64,000 bases of DNA from Tetradesmus obliquus (taxonomy: Eukaryota; Chlorophyta; Chlorophyceae; Sphaeropleales; Scenedesmaceae): positions 6,067,501 through 6,131,500 of the forward strand of contig CP126194.1 of NCBI GenBank assembly GCA_030272155.1, in the 5' to 3' direction. The translations under genes were made by a program, and so were the position numbers. Below are positions 27,123 to 39,023 of the stretch, in pieces. Under the pieces are notes generated by a model. It ran no database searches and was not told where the DNA came from. It saw only the letters and a program-made list of their open reading frames with translations. Positions within the stretch are counted from its first letter, which is position 1, and each line of letters begins with the position of its first letter.

Positions 27123-27405
27123 CTTTGTGTAGTTTGGTATCCCGACCACAAAATATGCGTGTGTTTGGCATTATGCAAGGGCCGGTCTCCACATGCTTGT
27201 TAGATGTATGCCATGCGCACACACCTGCCCGGCGAAACCCGTGGCGGGAACCGGTGAAGTGATCCGGCACCCGTTGACATGCACAGGAGTTGGCAGCAGA
27301 CGCCGGGGCAGGTCAGAAAAAGATGAAATAGTGTACAATTACTTTGTGCATGGTGGTCGCAAATCCTTACCACAGCACCCTTCCCGCCTTCGAGCAGAAG
27401 ACAAA
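27123..27405. promoter_or_regulatory. Divergent promoter region of the two small secretory genes
   Basis: The 283 bp between oppositely oriented ATGs must contain both 5' UTRs and at least the core promoters. No clear TATA box or repeated operator is visible. The compact spacing suggests co-regulation of the pair. Confidence 0.6.
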
Positions 27406-28755
27406 ATGGCGAGAGCGACGTGTGCAGCGCTGCTGGTGCTTTGCGTATCGGCCGTTTGGCTGTCAAGCATCCGGGCTGATGAGACACAGCTACAGGCAGC
27501 GGCAGAACAACAGGCATTTGCGCGGGGCTTGAAGCAGCTTGTCCCTACCGAGTTTCAGTACAGCGTTGAGAATGGCATCAACCATCCTCACATCGTGAAG
27601 TACAAGAGTGAGCAATCAAGGCTTCAATAGCGTCGATACAGCTTGCCTAGTTGCATACAGCAGCCAAATTACCCTTCTGCAGAGCTCATACATCCTCCAG
27701 CAGGATCACTCCATACTTGAGCAGCAAGCACCTGTGACGCATGTTCGCCGCCGATGAGCAGGTGTAGCTGTCACACATGAGGAGTTATTTTTGCATCAAA
27801 TCAGTCAATTCATGTATTGCTTATCAGCTTCATTGCTTTCAGATTGCAGAGGCAGCTGCTTTGCAGCCAAACCCAGCATGGCTGCCAGCCTGTCCGAAGA
27901 TCAGCCGTCATCATATCCAGCCTGCCGTGCAGGTAGCCAGGTGCCTCTCTGAAAGGCAACTTACACTGTATACTGTACTTTGCTGCTGCCTTGCAGGCGT
28001 CACCACCATCACCCATAAGAAGGCAGAGCCGAAGAAGGAGGAGGAGGAGGAAGAGGAGGAGGAGCCAGCAAAACCTGAGAAAGGCTCTGTGGGCGACCAT
28101 GCTGCTGCTTTCATCAAGAAGCCCTTCAAGGCAGCGCAGGTGGGGCCGCATGGCTGGGTGTGCCTGCTGCATGGTGTACACGCATGAATTGACTACAGTG
28201 GCCAGCTGCCTTGAGCTCAGCTGTCAGAGCAAAGACGCCTGCCTGCCATTGTAGCTCAGCCAGTGGTGTGCTGCGCTGCAGTTTGCACCTTGACAATCTC
28301 TGCTTGCACATCATCGCTAGCATCACTGCCACATCCCACTGCCAGTTGCAGTGACGTCATTACCGTGCTGCAGTGCTGCCGACCTTGCCAAAATTCGAAT
28401 GGGACCAAAATTTGATGCCAGTCGACATCTCAATCCTAGTGAACACGGTGCAGCGTAACGGAGTGATGCTCACGAGTGTGATCACAGCTACCTTTTGCAT
28501 ACGACGTCATTGCATCTGCTCTGGCTCAACCTGCTGCTGCTGCCGCCGGCGTTGCCGCTGCTGCTAAACTTGCTGCCGCAGCCGCACAAGATCGAGAAGA
28601 GCTACACGCAGAAGGTGACCAAGGACTACAAGGTGCCGCCCCCCGCCAAGGTGGACGTGCTGCTCAAGGAGAAGCCCAGCGCTGTCATCAAGGTCACCAA
28701 GGAGCACGGTGGCAAGGCAGCGACAGCCACAGCCACAGCAAGCAAGGACCGCTGA
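27406..28755 (+). CDS. Small secretory-pathway protein with Lys/Glu-rich repeats, family not recognised
   Basis: Three coding exons (27406-27607, 27997-28139, 28582-28755) join in frame to 172 residues. The start MARATCAALLVLCVSAVWL is a signal peptide with probable cleavage near SIRADE. The mature protein has a short non-repetitive part (LKQLVPTEFQYSVENG), a polyacidic stretch of nine glutamates flanked by Lys/Pro, and a basic Lys/Val-rich tail (IEKSYTQKVTKDYKVPPP) ending KDR. The alternation of acidic and basic blocks suggests an extended extracellular or wall-associated protein, but this is inference. It resembles its divergent neighbour in signal peptide, three-exon layout and composition, not in clear sequence. 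Confidence 0.75.
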
Positions 28756-29350
28756 GCCTCATGCGGCATGGGGTTGGTGTGAAGTAGTGTGAATAATGGG
28801 TTTGATTGCTGCTTTTATCTTGCTGTGGCCAGGGTGGTGGCATGTATATTGCTGCCAGAGGAATAACCGGCGATTGATGGTTTACACAACTGTGGGAACA
28901 TGTGGGCCCTGACTGCTGTGTACTTGTGGCTGCAACAAACGCCGCACGCCACTATGCAAATTCTGAGCTGGTACTAAATCGTTACTGCTGGCGTTGGCTT
29001 GCGTTGTGTTGTTTGACAGGGCAATTTCGCTGTGCAGGCAGCCAGTGACAATCAAGTGCATGCAGAGACTCTGACGGTACTAGCAAGGTGTTACACCAAG
29101 CATGTAACAACACCAGTGACGACATGGACTGTCTTGAAAGCAAAAGCACTTCACCACGGTGCAGTGTTCAGACCCAACAAAAGGAGTCGCAAAAAAGCAA
29201 AAGGGAGTCTGATGCAGAAGTATGTTGCTAGCCTGTTTGGTGATGCATCAACTGCAAGACCTCTGTCAACACACAGCTCTGTTTCTAAAAGTGCTTTCAT
29301 AGCTCTGCATTGCAGCGGTACCAGAAGGTGCAGCCGGCTACTTATGGTGC
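28756..29350. other. Convergent 3' region with facing TGTAA signals
   Basis: This is gene-free sequence between the stops of the 27406-28755 gene and SEN54. A minus-strand TGTAA (29095-29091) lies 256 nt past the SEN54 stop, and a plus-strand TGTAA (29103-29107) lies about 350 nt past the other stop. TGTAA is the typical chlorophyte poly(A) signal, so the two transcripts may end within a few bases of each other or overlap. Confidence 0.5.
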
Positions 29351-31666
29351 TCAGTACTGGTTTGCCAGCAGGTCCATCAGCTGCACAGGCCGCAGCTCGT
29401 AAAAGTTGACATCACCACCGTCAGGCATCGCCACCATCACAGGCTTGCAGCATCCCGCTGCTGCTGCTGCTGCCGCCGCTCTATCATTCGCCACCAGCGA
29501 TCCAGAGAGAGCCTGCTGCTGCTGCTGCTTTTGCTGGCCGACAACAGCTTGATCTGATGGACGCATTGCGTTCCTGGTGCTGCTGTTGCATGCTGGTTCG
29601 CTCGATGCTGCTGCAGCTGACAGCTGTAGCAGCTCATCCAGGCATGGCAGGCAGGCCGCTCCCTGCCGTGGCATGGCAAAGCTGATCTGAGGTGCTGGAG
29701 GGCACCTGTAGCTGAAGCCAGCCTGACAGGCGATGGCATCAAACACCTGCAGGTAAAGTAGTCGTAAACACAAGCAGTGATGTGGAAACAGCGTCACTGG
29801 AGTGTGCGCCACTGCTGCTGCAATCTGAGCCGTCCACGCAACGCGATGCAACTCAAGGCGATAAGTGATGACTATCATATCAGGGACACGGCTAGAGCTA
29901 CATGTGAATTCACACCTCCACATAGCAAGTAGTCTGCTTTTATTTGCTGCACTGGCAGCTCACCATCTCAGCATCACCTCCTGTGCTGCTTTGAGGACCC
30001 GCACACAGCTCTTGTTGCGGCTGCCTCTGCTGTGGCTTGTGCGCCTCCTCATGCTGCTGCTGCTGCTGCTGGCCTGGATAGGTTGGCAGTGGCAACAACT
30101 TGGGATACTGTTGCCGCAGCTGCACCCCCAGCAACTCATCATGATGCTGCCCCAAGCCGCATGCTGCTTGCTGCTGCATGCAGCTGCCAGCATCAGCAGC
30201 AGAAGCACCGCTGCCTGCAAGCGCTTGCTGTGCACCTGCCAACCACGCAGGTACCCTGTCCCACCAACCAGGCATCAGGGGTAGCTGCAGGCATAAAACA
30301 GCATTGCCGAGACGGCAGATGGGTGCAAGTCCAGTGGTTTAGTAGCAGGCAGCAGACCTCTACAGCTTCGCAAGCACAGCATGCATGTGAAGACGTTGCG
30401 AAGCTGCGTATCATGCTGCAAAGTTGGCAGACGCTAAAACGACATGCATTGTTGGGCTGCATGCATTGCGCCAGAGCAGCGGCCATGGCATGCAGATACA
30501 CAAGCTGGCAACACTGCGATCCATATGTGCCAACCACAACAAAGGACACCATACTTGCATGCGCCCTGGTTAGACAGTCACCTGTTGCTGCACCACTTCT
30601 GCAGCTGCCTCCTCTGCTGCTTCCACTTCTGCTGCGGCAACCTTCAGCCGCTTGCTCCTCTGCTGCTCTGGCTGCTGCTGCTGCTGCTGAGGTTGCCTTG
30701 CATCCGCTGCAGTGCCGTGTTCCACTGCACCAACTGACCCTGCATGCCATGCTGTGGCTGTAGCTGCTGCAGATACCTGTGGTGGCAGGCCGTCTGTGTG
30801 GCTCCAAGCTGGGTTACACTGCCAGGAAGCGGCAGGCGGCTGCACTGCTGTTGCCAGCCAACAAGCTGGATGCCTGCGAAGCAGCAGCAACAAGACAACA
30901 TTGAAATGGGCTGCTTGACAAACGCTGTGTACAGCACATGTTTCATGTACAGCAGTAGCAGACACTGCTGTGGTGTCACCAGAGCAGGCGGTAGCCAGAC
31001 AGAGCCAGGGTGGACCAAGAATTGACCATGCTGCCCGCCACACGGCCACCGGTGAAGTGCTAATTTGTTGCCAAGTTACTCAACAGCAGACTGCTCTCCC
31101 CTGTATCACATGCCTATCAGCACAAGCCCTTGCATTGCATCCCTAGAGCTAGACCCTGGCCAGAGCTGGTTGGGTTGTGCCAAAGCCTGCCGGTTGTGTG
31201 CCAGCCTACCTCCTGACATGGTAGCCAATGCGGTTGAGGTGGCTGAGCAGCTGCAGGCGGTCGAGGCTCACACCCAGTGACACCTGTACACATGCAGTTG
31301 TACAACAGGCGATGCAGCAGCAGCAGCAGCAGCAGCTGTGAGGAAGCGAGTATTTTTTAGTCACTCGATGGCCTTCACACAGCATGATACTGTCCTTGCA
31401 GGAAGGCCGTGGCAGCGGCACCTGGGAAGATATGTTGCGGTCGCATCCCATGCTGGCGCGGGAACAAACTCAATCACTAAGCTGTACATGCACTGGATTG
31501 CACTGCTGCTGTGGCACTTCTGCTGTTGGCTGCATGCTGTTGATGGCCAACTGCCACGCCCACCCACCATCATGTGCAGCGCTTCCTGCATGGACAGCAG
31601 CCGCTGCTGCTGCCCCTCCTGCTGCTCCACCAGCAGCATCAGCTCAGCCTGGTCCATCATGAACCT

Positions 31667-31698
<32 letters not shown>

Positions 31699-32706
31699 TT
31701 GCGCGGTGATTGCTGTGATGTGCGGTTGTCTGTGACAGTTGCAGCAGCTGTTCCCACTCACGCTGCCGTCTTATGCTAGCTGAGCCATGTCGCTTTGCCT
31801 ACAATTGTGGGTGGTCTGAGTCCAGCAGCATAGCGCAGCTGGCCAGCTCAAAGTGTTGCTGCTTTATCAAGGGCTGCCTGTTGTGTAGCATGGCGTTCAT
31901 CTGTCTGCTTGCAGATTAGCCTGCATGCTTTCTACACTTTTGCTATGTAATGATGAGCAGGCTCACCAGCACTTGAGAGGCAAGCACAGCCTGCTACAAC
32001 CTGCTACAACCTGCTACAACCTGCTACGATCTGCCATAAACTGCCACCAGCGAGCTTTCCTGCAAACGCCTTCCAAACAACAGCCAGGCAATCACTGATG
32101 CATTGGGCAGGCAGCGCTAAAAGGGTGGTGCTTGTGCAGTGCACTCACACAGCTTCTTCAATGTTGAGGTACAGCTTCTTGTTGTGCATGAAGCCTGCAG
32201 GAAAACATGGCAGACACAACAGCAACAAATCAGCTGTAGCGCAGACAGGCGACAAAGCAGGCTGACAGCATGTTGATAGGTAATATTGAAGCTTAACACC
32301 AAGGCTGCCGACTGCTGTGCTTGTGTGTTACAAGCTGTGTCAATGCACGAGTGCGTACACTCACCTTGTCCTTTGAACTGCTGTCTGCCCCGGACTGTCA
32401 CTTCAAAGGCACCCAGCAAAGGCCTCCAGACAGCAGCAGCTAGGCCCCGCCTGCAAGGCCAGAACCCCACAACTCAACTGCTGTGGCATTGCTGCACCTT
32501 ACCAGTGTGCACATGCAGTGTAGTTCAGCTCTATTTGGCAGGTCTGCTACTAACCTGGCTTTAGGAATAGCCCAAGCCACTGCCAGCTGCTGCAGCTGCT
32601 GGTTGAGCTCCTGCTTATCGGATGATGGACCATCACCTAGCAGCTCCTCCTTTTGTCCTCCTCGCCTAAATATAGCAGCTAGCTTCACGTCTGAGCGATC
32701 AGTCAT
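29351..32706 (-). CDS. SEN54: tRNA-splicing endonuclease subunit SEN54
   Basis: Structural subunit of the heterotetrameric nuclear endonuclease that removes introns from pre-tRNAs; SEN54 pairs with the catalytic SEN2. Eight exons join in frame to 487 residues: 32706-32555, 32450-32365, 32194-32149, 31664-31568, 31283-31210, 30873-30582, 30284-29964 and 29746-29351. The N-terminal SEN54 domain is clear: AAVWRPLLGAFEVTVRGRQQ, FKGQGF, LYLNIEEAVFMMDQAEL, LSMQEALHMM and LLSHLNRIGYHVRR, the last matching the family's SHLKRxGYxVxR box. A long disordered Q/S/A-rich middle is followed by a C-terminal fold, MVFDAIACQAGFSYR ... MVAMPDGGDVNFYELRPVQL, typical of the subunit's end. The ATG at 32706 is the first in frame. 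A (CAG)n tract abuts the exon 4 acceptor at 31665-31693. Confidence 0.93.
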
Positions 32707-35346
32707 CCTGTGTGTATACGGCCTGGACGACTGGTTCGGTGCTGTCAAAGCATTGCGGTACTATCTTAATCTTATATTAAACGGCCGGTGCACGGGGACT
32801 TTACTTCGTCGCAGATCAAACTTCGTGTCGAGTTGATAACTCATCTGGTCTTGCGCAGTTCACACGGCATTTGTGTCCAGGCAGGCAGTACACCAAAACC
32901 CTTGGCAGACCAGGTGCTACAGCTAACTTCAAAAAACTTCACAGCCGTGTAGCTCACACAGGAATCGCGGAACTGTTACCAGTGCACGCTCACACCCTGA
33001 CAAATAACAAGAAAATTGTGGGAATGGGTTGCAGGGCATTCAGTTGCAAAGGCAACACAGCATATCGTGTGGGACGTTCACGTCCTTCAGGGCCTGTCAA
33101 TGTGCTGGCTGCCGCTCGCTACAGTTGCGTCCATAGCATGCATAAGACTGGCTGTGCACAACCTGAACGACGATGCGCACGTGCACACGTTCTGTTTGCC
33201 AGCGGAGTAGTGCTGCAGCAAACTCATCAGGCGGAATACATGACAGTGATGAACCACATGAACACACACAACATGCCTCATTCCTGCAAACCAAGTTTGG
33301 CCGCACAAGGGACTACTACAGTGAAAGCTTCGCTTGTCAGAGTGCACGCTGTCTACAGAGGCACAAGTCATGTGCCAATCCACTGTCCCTCCAGTGGGAC
33401 TTAAATGGTAACATGATGATGATGATAATGATGTGCCGATCCACACCACTGCAGTGCCCTCTGTCCAACCCCTTCCAGCACAACCATTGGGGTCCCGCCC
33501 CGAGTGTGTTGCAATACTCAAACATGGTACACAAACAGCATAACACAAGGATTGGGTACAGGAGCGCAATGGTGGTGGTGCAGGCCATGCGAGCTGTGAC
33601 AGCTGTGTCGGCGACTGCATTGCCAGGTGTCCTAAAAGCAAACAATACTGTTGAAGCTTCAGTAATGCACGGGGCGCCGCAGTCAGGTGATCAGCCAAGC
33701 ACCTGCTGCATGCACACTGTGTGCGCAGGCGTGAGCACGCGTCAACAGCCAATGATCAAAAGGCAGCAACCCCTGCTCTTGGGGGCTTGTCACCAATTCA
33801 AGTAGACACTGCGCCATATTACGACACAAACGCTACATAACAGTCAACAACAGCACTGTACACACTGCCGGCAGAGTGCTGAGTGCAGCCGGCATACCTG
33901 AGCTGCTGACTAAAGCATTGCTGACATTAGCGCACGCATGTTGTGCGCCCACAGGAGTACATGCATGTACACATATGTGCCCGGCACAGGCACTCCGTGC
34001 AGGAGAGCAACAAGCTGCCAGCCCGACTGACCCCACAAAGGCCACGTGGCCTGCCCACAGTGGTCCTGCCATCCTAGCACCAGCATGTTGCAGCTGCAGC
34101 CCACCTCAGCGCCATGCTTGCACACAACCCCTTGATGACAGCTGCCACGCTGCATGCATTGCCAACCGGCCCAACGGTCAAGCGCACCAACCCTGCCGAC
34201 CCCTGACTGCCCGGGCACAAGTGCGGGCCACCAGCTAGGATGCCAATGGACAGCAGCTGAGCTGCCAAGCATGAAACCACTGAACGGATAGCCACATCGC
34301 CAAAAACCCGCACAGCTAAGCACCCCGCCAGACTGTCCAGCGCAGGCCTGCTGCATGTTGTGCCTCTGGGCCACTACCACACATCAGGAGTGACCCTCAA
34401 TGGACCTCCGCGGGCAAATTGAATGCAGTGCAGCTGTTGCAGGGTATGACGCTAAGCGCTGTCACTACAACTGAAGTGCTTCAAGGGCTGCTGCTGCCTC
34501 CGGGAGCACCAGCAAGGCAGCTGCTTTTATCATGTGTGAGCGACAACAGTCGAACCAAGCAACGCCCAGCTGCAATGTGAGCCACATCTCAAGGCGCCCT
34601 GCGCTGCTGTTTTTGCCATGCATGCGGAAGCATCAGAATACACATGCTGACAAAGGCAAGCAAAGACTCCTGCTGCAGCCGTGCTGTGCCCTTCTGAAGC
34701 AATGGCATGGTGCTTTGCCAAACAGCAGCAGAGAGTATGTGAAGTGTCACCATGGAAAGCATACTAAGGTGCAAAAGCCAGCCTGTTGGTATGAGCCAGC
34801 CCCAGCCCCCCCACTGTACATCACGGAGGAGCAGACCATGCAGACCACCGCCACACACAGGCCAAAGGCAGACAATGGCATCCCTGGCACCCACAGTGCG
34901 CGTGCCTGGCAGATGCAGAGCAGATGCTGCATGAATTGCACCTCCATCATTCCTATGTACAGGCACCTCGCGTTGTCAAAACCTCTCAATCCAATCGTCA
35001 CAAGCCCATGCTTCGTCTTGTGTAACCTGATGTACGAGGTACACTCAATATCAATGCCATACATACACAGCTCAAGTCAAGACAGCAGTACAGTTCATGC
35101 AGACACACACCAAGGGCTCCGCTATGCGCATGTCGAGGCAGCCACGCCTGCTCAAAACTGCGGATTCAAGCCCCTCAAAACTGGCCACCGCATGGCCCAT
35201 CTGCTGCCAGGAACACTCTTGCCACCACCTTCAGCATCACCAGGCTGGCCAAGCATACCCCACAAGAACACAGCAACGCTACAGCTGCTGCTGCAGCAGC
35301 GCCCACCTCCAAGCGGTGCAGCACACAGTCACCGCGGCCGCGCATG
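32707..35346. other. 2.6-kb intergenic region, no gene recognised
   Basis: It lies between the SEN54 start and the ITPK stop, both genes on the minus strand, so it should hold the SEN54 promoter and the ITPK 3' UTR. A short (ATG)n run is at about 33413-33432. A plus-strand open frame of 272 codons crosses its right part into the ITPK last exon, but its composition (His/Cys/Gln/Ser-rich, no domain) is that of an antisense shadow. Confidence 0.6.
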
Positions 35347-38260
35347 CTAGCTGCAGCCAGCAACCTGCACAGGGGGCGACGAGCCCATTACTCCATCACC
35401 CCACTGCCCTGCTGCAGCAGCACCAGCCATCTCCAGGCCACCGCTGTGGCGGTGGTGCCTGTGGTGGCGCTGCGCATGTGGGCTGCTGCTGCCTCCGCTG
35501 CTGCTGCTGCGGCGGCTGCCGACCAGCTGCAGATCGCCAAAGCCGCCGCTGCCACACCCCGCCAAGCTGCCCCTGCTGCTGCTGCCACCACTGCTGCTGC
35601 CGTTGCCGGCGGCTGCGCCGCTGCTGCCGCCGCTGTGGTGTGAGAGGCTGCAGGACCGCGCAAGGGCGATTGCTGGCAGGCTGCCCGACTTGCTGCTGCT
35701 GGCTGCAACCGGCTGTAGCTGCTGCTCCTGCTGCGGCTGGCTGGTGGCTGACGCTACAGCCACTGGCTGCTGCTGCCTGCTGCGCAGCTCCTGCTGCTCG
35801 TCGGCGACTGCAGCGTTTGAAAAGCAGGCAAGCACATGCAAGAAAAGTGTAGAGCGTCAGTCACAGCCCTAGCACATGTACACGCTCCCAGTGCGTCAGC
35901 AAGCAAGCACACAAGCAACTGCAGGCACCAATGTCCAGATAAATTCGCATGCACACAAAGTTGCAGGCCAGCCACAACCTCAGCGCAGCCCGCCGGCACA
36001 CGCCATGCTGCTGCTCACCTTCCCACAGCAGCTTGACAAAGCGCGCCTCAAAGTCCACAATCTTGTCCACACCAGGAAAGTAGTTGATGTCCACCACATA
36101 GCACAGCGGCGGCGCCTCACCCTGCTGCTGCTGCTCCGCCTGCTGCTCCGGCACTATCAGGTCAAAGTTGAACAGCTGCATGCCCAGCTCCCTGCGCAGC
36201 GTCGCTGCCAGGCCAGACGTGACCCACTCAGGCGGGCACGCGGCGGTGGCAGGCGGCCGCCACGAAGCAGCAACAGCAGCCAGCCCCTGCGGCCCCGGCG
36301 ACGCCGGCTGCTGCTGCTGCTGCTGGCTGCTGCAGCATCCGCTGCTGCGGCGCTCCTGCTCCTGCTGGCAGCATGCGGCCCGCGCCTGCTGCTGCTGGCG
36401 CTGCTGCTGCATCTGTTTGCCGAAGACCGACACGCAGCTGATGCGCGGCAGCTGCTGCACGCCCTGCTCAGCCTCCAGCACCGCCTCACCCAGGCTGGGC
36501 CGCGCAGTCACCACAGTCTGCGAGCCCAGCACATACACCTGCGCACACACAACAGCAGCAAAGCCATCAGCACACACGCCAGTCAGCATCCCGCGTTTCA
36601 GCAGCAGCAGCAGCAGCAGCAGCCTATCCGACCACATGCAATGGCAACGGCTGCAAGTCCAGCAGCGATCCCAGCATGCCCGCCAAAGCACACGAGCTGA
36701 GCTCTTTGTTTCCCAACTGCTTTTCCAGCCAAAGTACCATGCCGCACGTTGAACAGCACGCAAACAGCGGTGCCCAAACCGCAACAGCTGGCGATTTCTG
36801 CCTGCAACCTGCTGCCGCTAGTTCCTGCCCAGCATCCTGTGCGCGCGCCGCACCTTGAACAGCACGCCGCCGTGCTCCACAAACTCCTGCACCACCAGCG
36901 GCGGCTTGAACTCGCTGGACACACCACCCCGCAGCAGCCGCCCCAGCTCCTCCAGGTCATGCAGCACAGCCAGCCCGTGGCTGCCCTCGCGCCCGTCCGT
37001 CCACAGCGGCTTGCACAGCAGCGGCGGCGACAGGCCGGCGGCTGCGAGTGCGGCCTGCGCGTCTGCCTCGCTGGCACCCTCCGGGATCTCCACCTGCAGC
37101 GGGGCCTGCACGCGCACCGGCTGCTGCTGCTGCTGGGGATGAGGCTGCAGCATGAGGCAAGCAGGCAGCAGGAACGCCATGTCAGGGGGCAATCCAGCGT
37201 GGCAGACAGGCAGAAGGACGGGAGCTATGGCGCAGCCGACTCGCTGTGCATTGTCAAAGAATCAGGCAGCTGTGATGGTGATGCTGCAGTGTGGTCGAAG
37301 CAATCACCACAAATGCAGAGATGCTGCTGCTGATGTGGTGCCTCACCGGCGCCAGTGTTATGCCGTCGCCCTTGAGTGGCGTGAGCATGGTGGCGCGGTT
37401 GTGCAGCGCGCGGATGCGGTCCAGGCGGTCGATGATGACCACCTCCGGGTGCGCTGCCTTGTACTCGTGCAGGAAGTGCTCCCAGGCTGCAGGGCACAGC
37501 ACAGCAATAGGGTGTCGCACACAGAGTGGAGCAGCAGAATTGTGATGGCACTGAAACTGCACGGTACTTTGATGTTGGGCTGGGCCTCGAGCTGCTGAGC
37601 GAGCTAGTAGCATGGGTGCTGCTTGTACAGCGGGAGGCTGCAACTGTGGACCAGAGCAGCAGCGATGTTGCAGCTGCAAGGCCAGCCAGCTGCAAAGGTT
37701 TAGTAGCTACAGGAAGCTCCGACAGGCGCTTCATTGACCACCAGCAGCATGTGATACCTTTTGCTATTTGGACTGGCAGCAACACCATCTTTGAATGAGT
37801 GCGTGGACCCTTTGAATTGGGCCTGCAAGCAGCTGGTTGTGTGTGCGTTGGAAGTCAGGCCAGCGCCAGCGGCACGCTGTAAAGCAACCACTCCAGCAGC
37901 AGGAGCTAAAGTTGTTTTCTATGCTGCAAGTTGACGGCATACCTGGGTTTGGACGCAGCTTGTGGATGATCACATCATAGGTACCCTGTGTCAGCAGACT
38001 CCTGGTGTAGTCTAGCTGCTGCAGCAAGATGCCGTGCATTGCTGCTGTCTCAATCATCTTTGGCGTGAGGTAACGTGTAACCTGTGATAATACACAGTTA
38101 GGGTGGCGTGAGCAACCAGCCACGCAAGCAGAAAAGGAAGCTGCAAGCTGTTTCAAACATAACTCGCCTTCTTTGGAAGCAGAGCGCAGCCTACACGCAA
38201 CACATGGGTTCTGCTTCTTTCTTCTACCATTAGAGCTGCTGCCTCGCCCGTCTCCAACAT
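35347..38260 (-). CDS. ITPK1: Inositol-tetrakisphosphate 1-kinase (ATP-grasp) with disordered C-terminal tail
   Basis: Cytosolic or nuclear kinase that phosphorylates Ins(1,3,4)P3 and Ins(3,4,5,6)P4 and feeds InsP6 and pyrophosphate synthesis in plants and algae. Six exons join in frame to 547 residues: 38260-38168, 38081-37943, 37486-37347, 37144-36854, 36538-36019 and 35807-35347. Diagnostic stretches are VGCALLPKK, YDVIIHKLRPNPAWEHFL, EVVIIDRLDRIRALHNRATM, LLCKPLWTDGREGSHGLAVL, LVVQEFVEHGGVLFKVYVLG and, near the catalytic metal site, LFNFDLIVPE plus CYVVDINYFPGVDKI. A Q/S-rich insert of about 60 residues interrupts the lobe before PPEWVTSGLAATLRRELG. A tail of about 150 residues follows the kinase fold. 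Intron 1 uses a GC donor (AAG|GCGAGT). A TATA-like run lies at 38351-38363. The start is the first in-frame ATG. Confidence 0.96.
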
Positions 38261-38350
38261 TTCGTTGTCTGTGGGTGACTCTGCAGCTATAGCTTGGCCT
38301 CGTGTCGATAAGGCTGTCCTTACGCCGCTTACGCCTTGTAACAATGTCTT

Positions 38351-38363
38351 AGATATATATATT
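38351..38363 (-). promoter_or_regulatory. TATA-like element upstream of ITPK
   Basis: An alternating AT run (AGATATATATATTA) lies about 90 bp upstream of the ITPK start codon, the only strong TATA-like element near a start in this window. The role is inferred from position alone. Confidence 0.4.
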
Positions 38364-39023
38364 ACTCGACGGCTGCACAATAGATGCGAAGCCGGCCAGA
38401 ATATGGGTACGGGTTCGCTTGCTGATTCCTGGACAAAAGCATCAACTGCAACTCCGATAGAACATCAACTTGGTCACTCAAACAACTTGCAACAGCAGGC
38501 ATGGCGAATGAAAGGCCTGCTTGTCACCTGGCCTGAGTGTCAGTAACGAGGCTCTGCTGAGGTGGACGCCGTTGGTGATTACTGCAGCCGGCACCAGAGG
38601 CTTCGCATTCGGGGGTGCATCCTGCTCGATCGCAGGACAAGAGCGTGGATGTCTTACATACCACAGCACACGAGGGCAGGCGCCCCCCGCTGGGCAAGGG
38701 GAACCTTCCCTCCTGTGCCGATGCCCACTGGTGCCACCTGGCACACCTTGACATTTGGTGGACCTGAATCCACAGCCCAGCGCGTCCGGCGCACTCACAA
38801 ACTCACCAGACTTGCGATAGATGACGATAACTTCATGCACGTGACGACTTCTGCAGGTGGTAGCATCTGGGATGCTCTGCCACCTGCCACACCACGCATC
38901 ATACAGACAGCCATGTGCGCTGGAATCCTGTCTGCCAGGCATCTGTGGGTACTCACAGCATTCGCAGTTACCACTCGCTCACAGTGATTGGAGGTTGCAC
39001 CAGGCGTGCGCATGATCTGCCAC
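38364..39023. other. Intergenic region between ITPK and TRAPPC8
   Basis: This 0.66-kb interval should hold the ITPK upstream region and the TRAPPC8 3' UTR (both minus strand). A minus-strand TGTAA at 38658-38654 lies about 370 nt past the TRAPPC8 stop and is a candidate poly(A) signal. No coding sequence was recognised. Confidence 0.55.

Noticed and set aside
33087-33752. Minus-strand open frame of 221 codons
   Set aside because: It lies in intergenic DNA with irregular composition, no conserved motif, and no splice pattern linking it to SEN54 or ITPK.
34532-35350. Plus-strand open frame of 272 codons
   Set aside because: It has no recognisable domain, has His/Cys/Gln-rich shadow composition, and overlaps the end of the well-supported ITPK last exon on the other strand.
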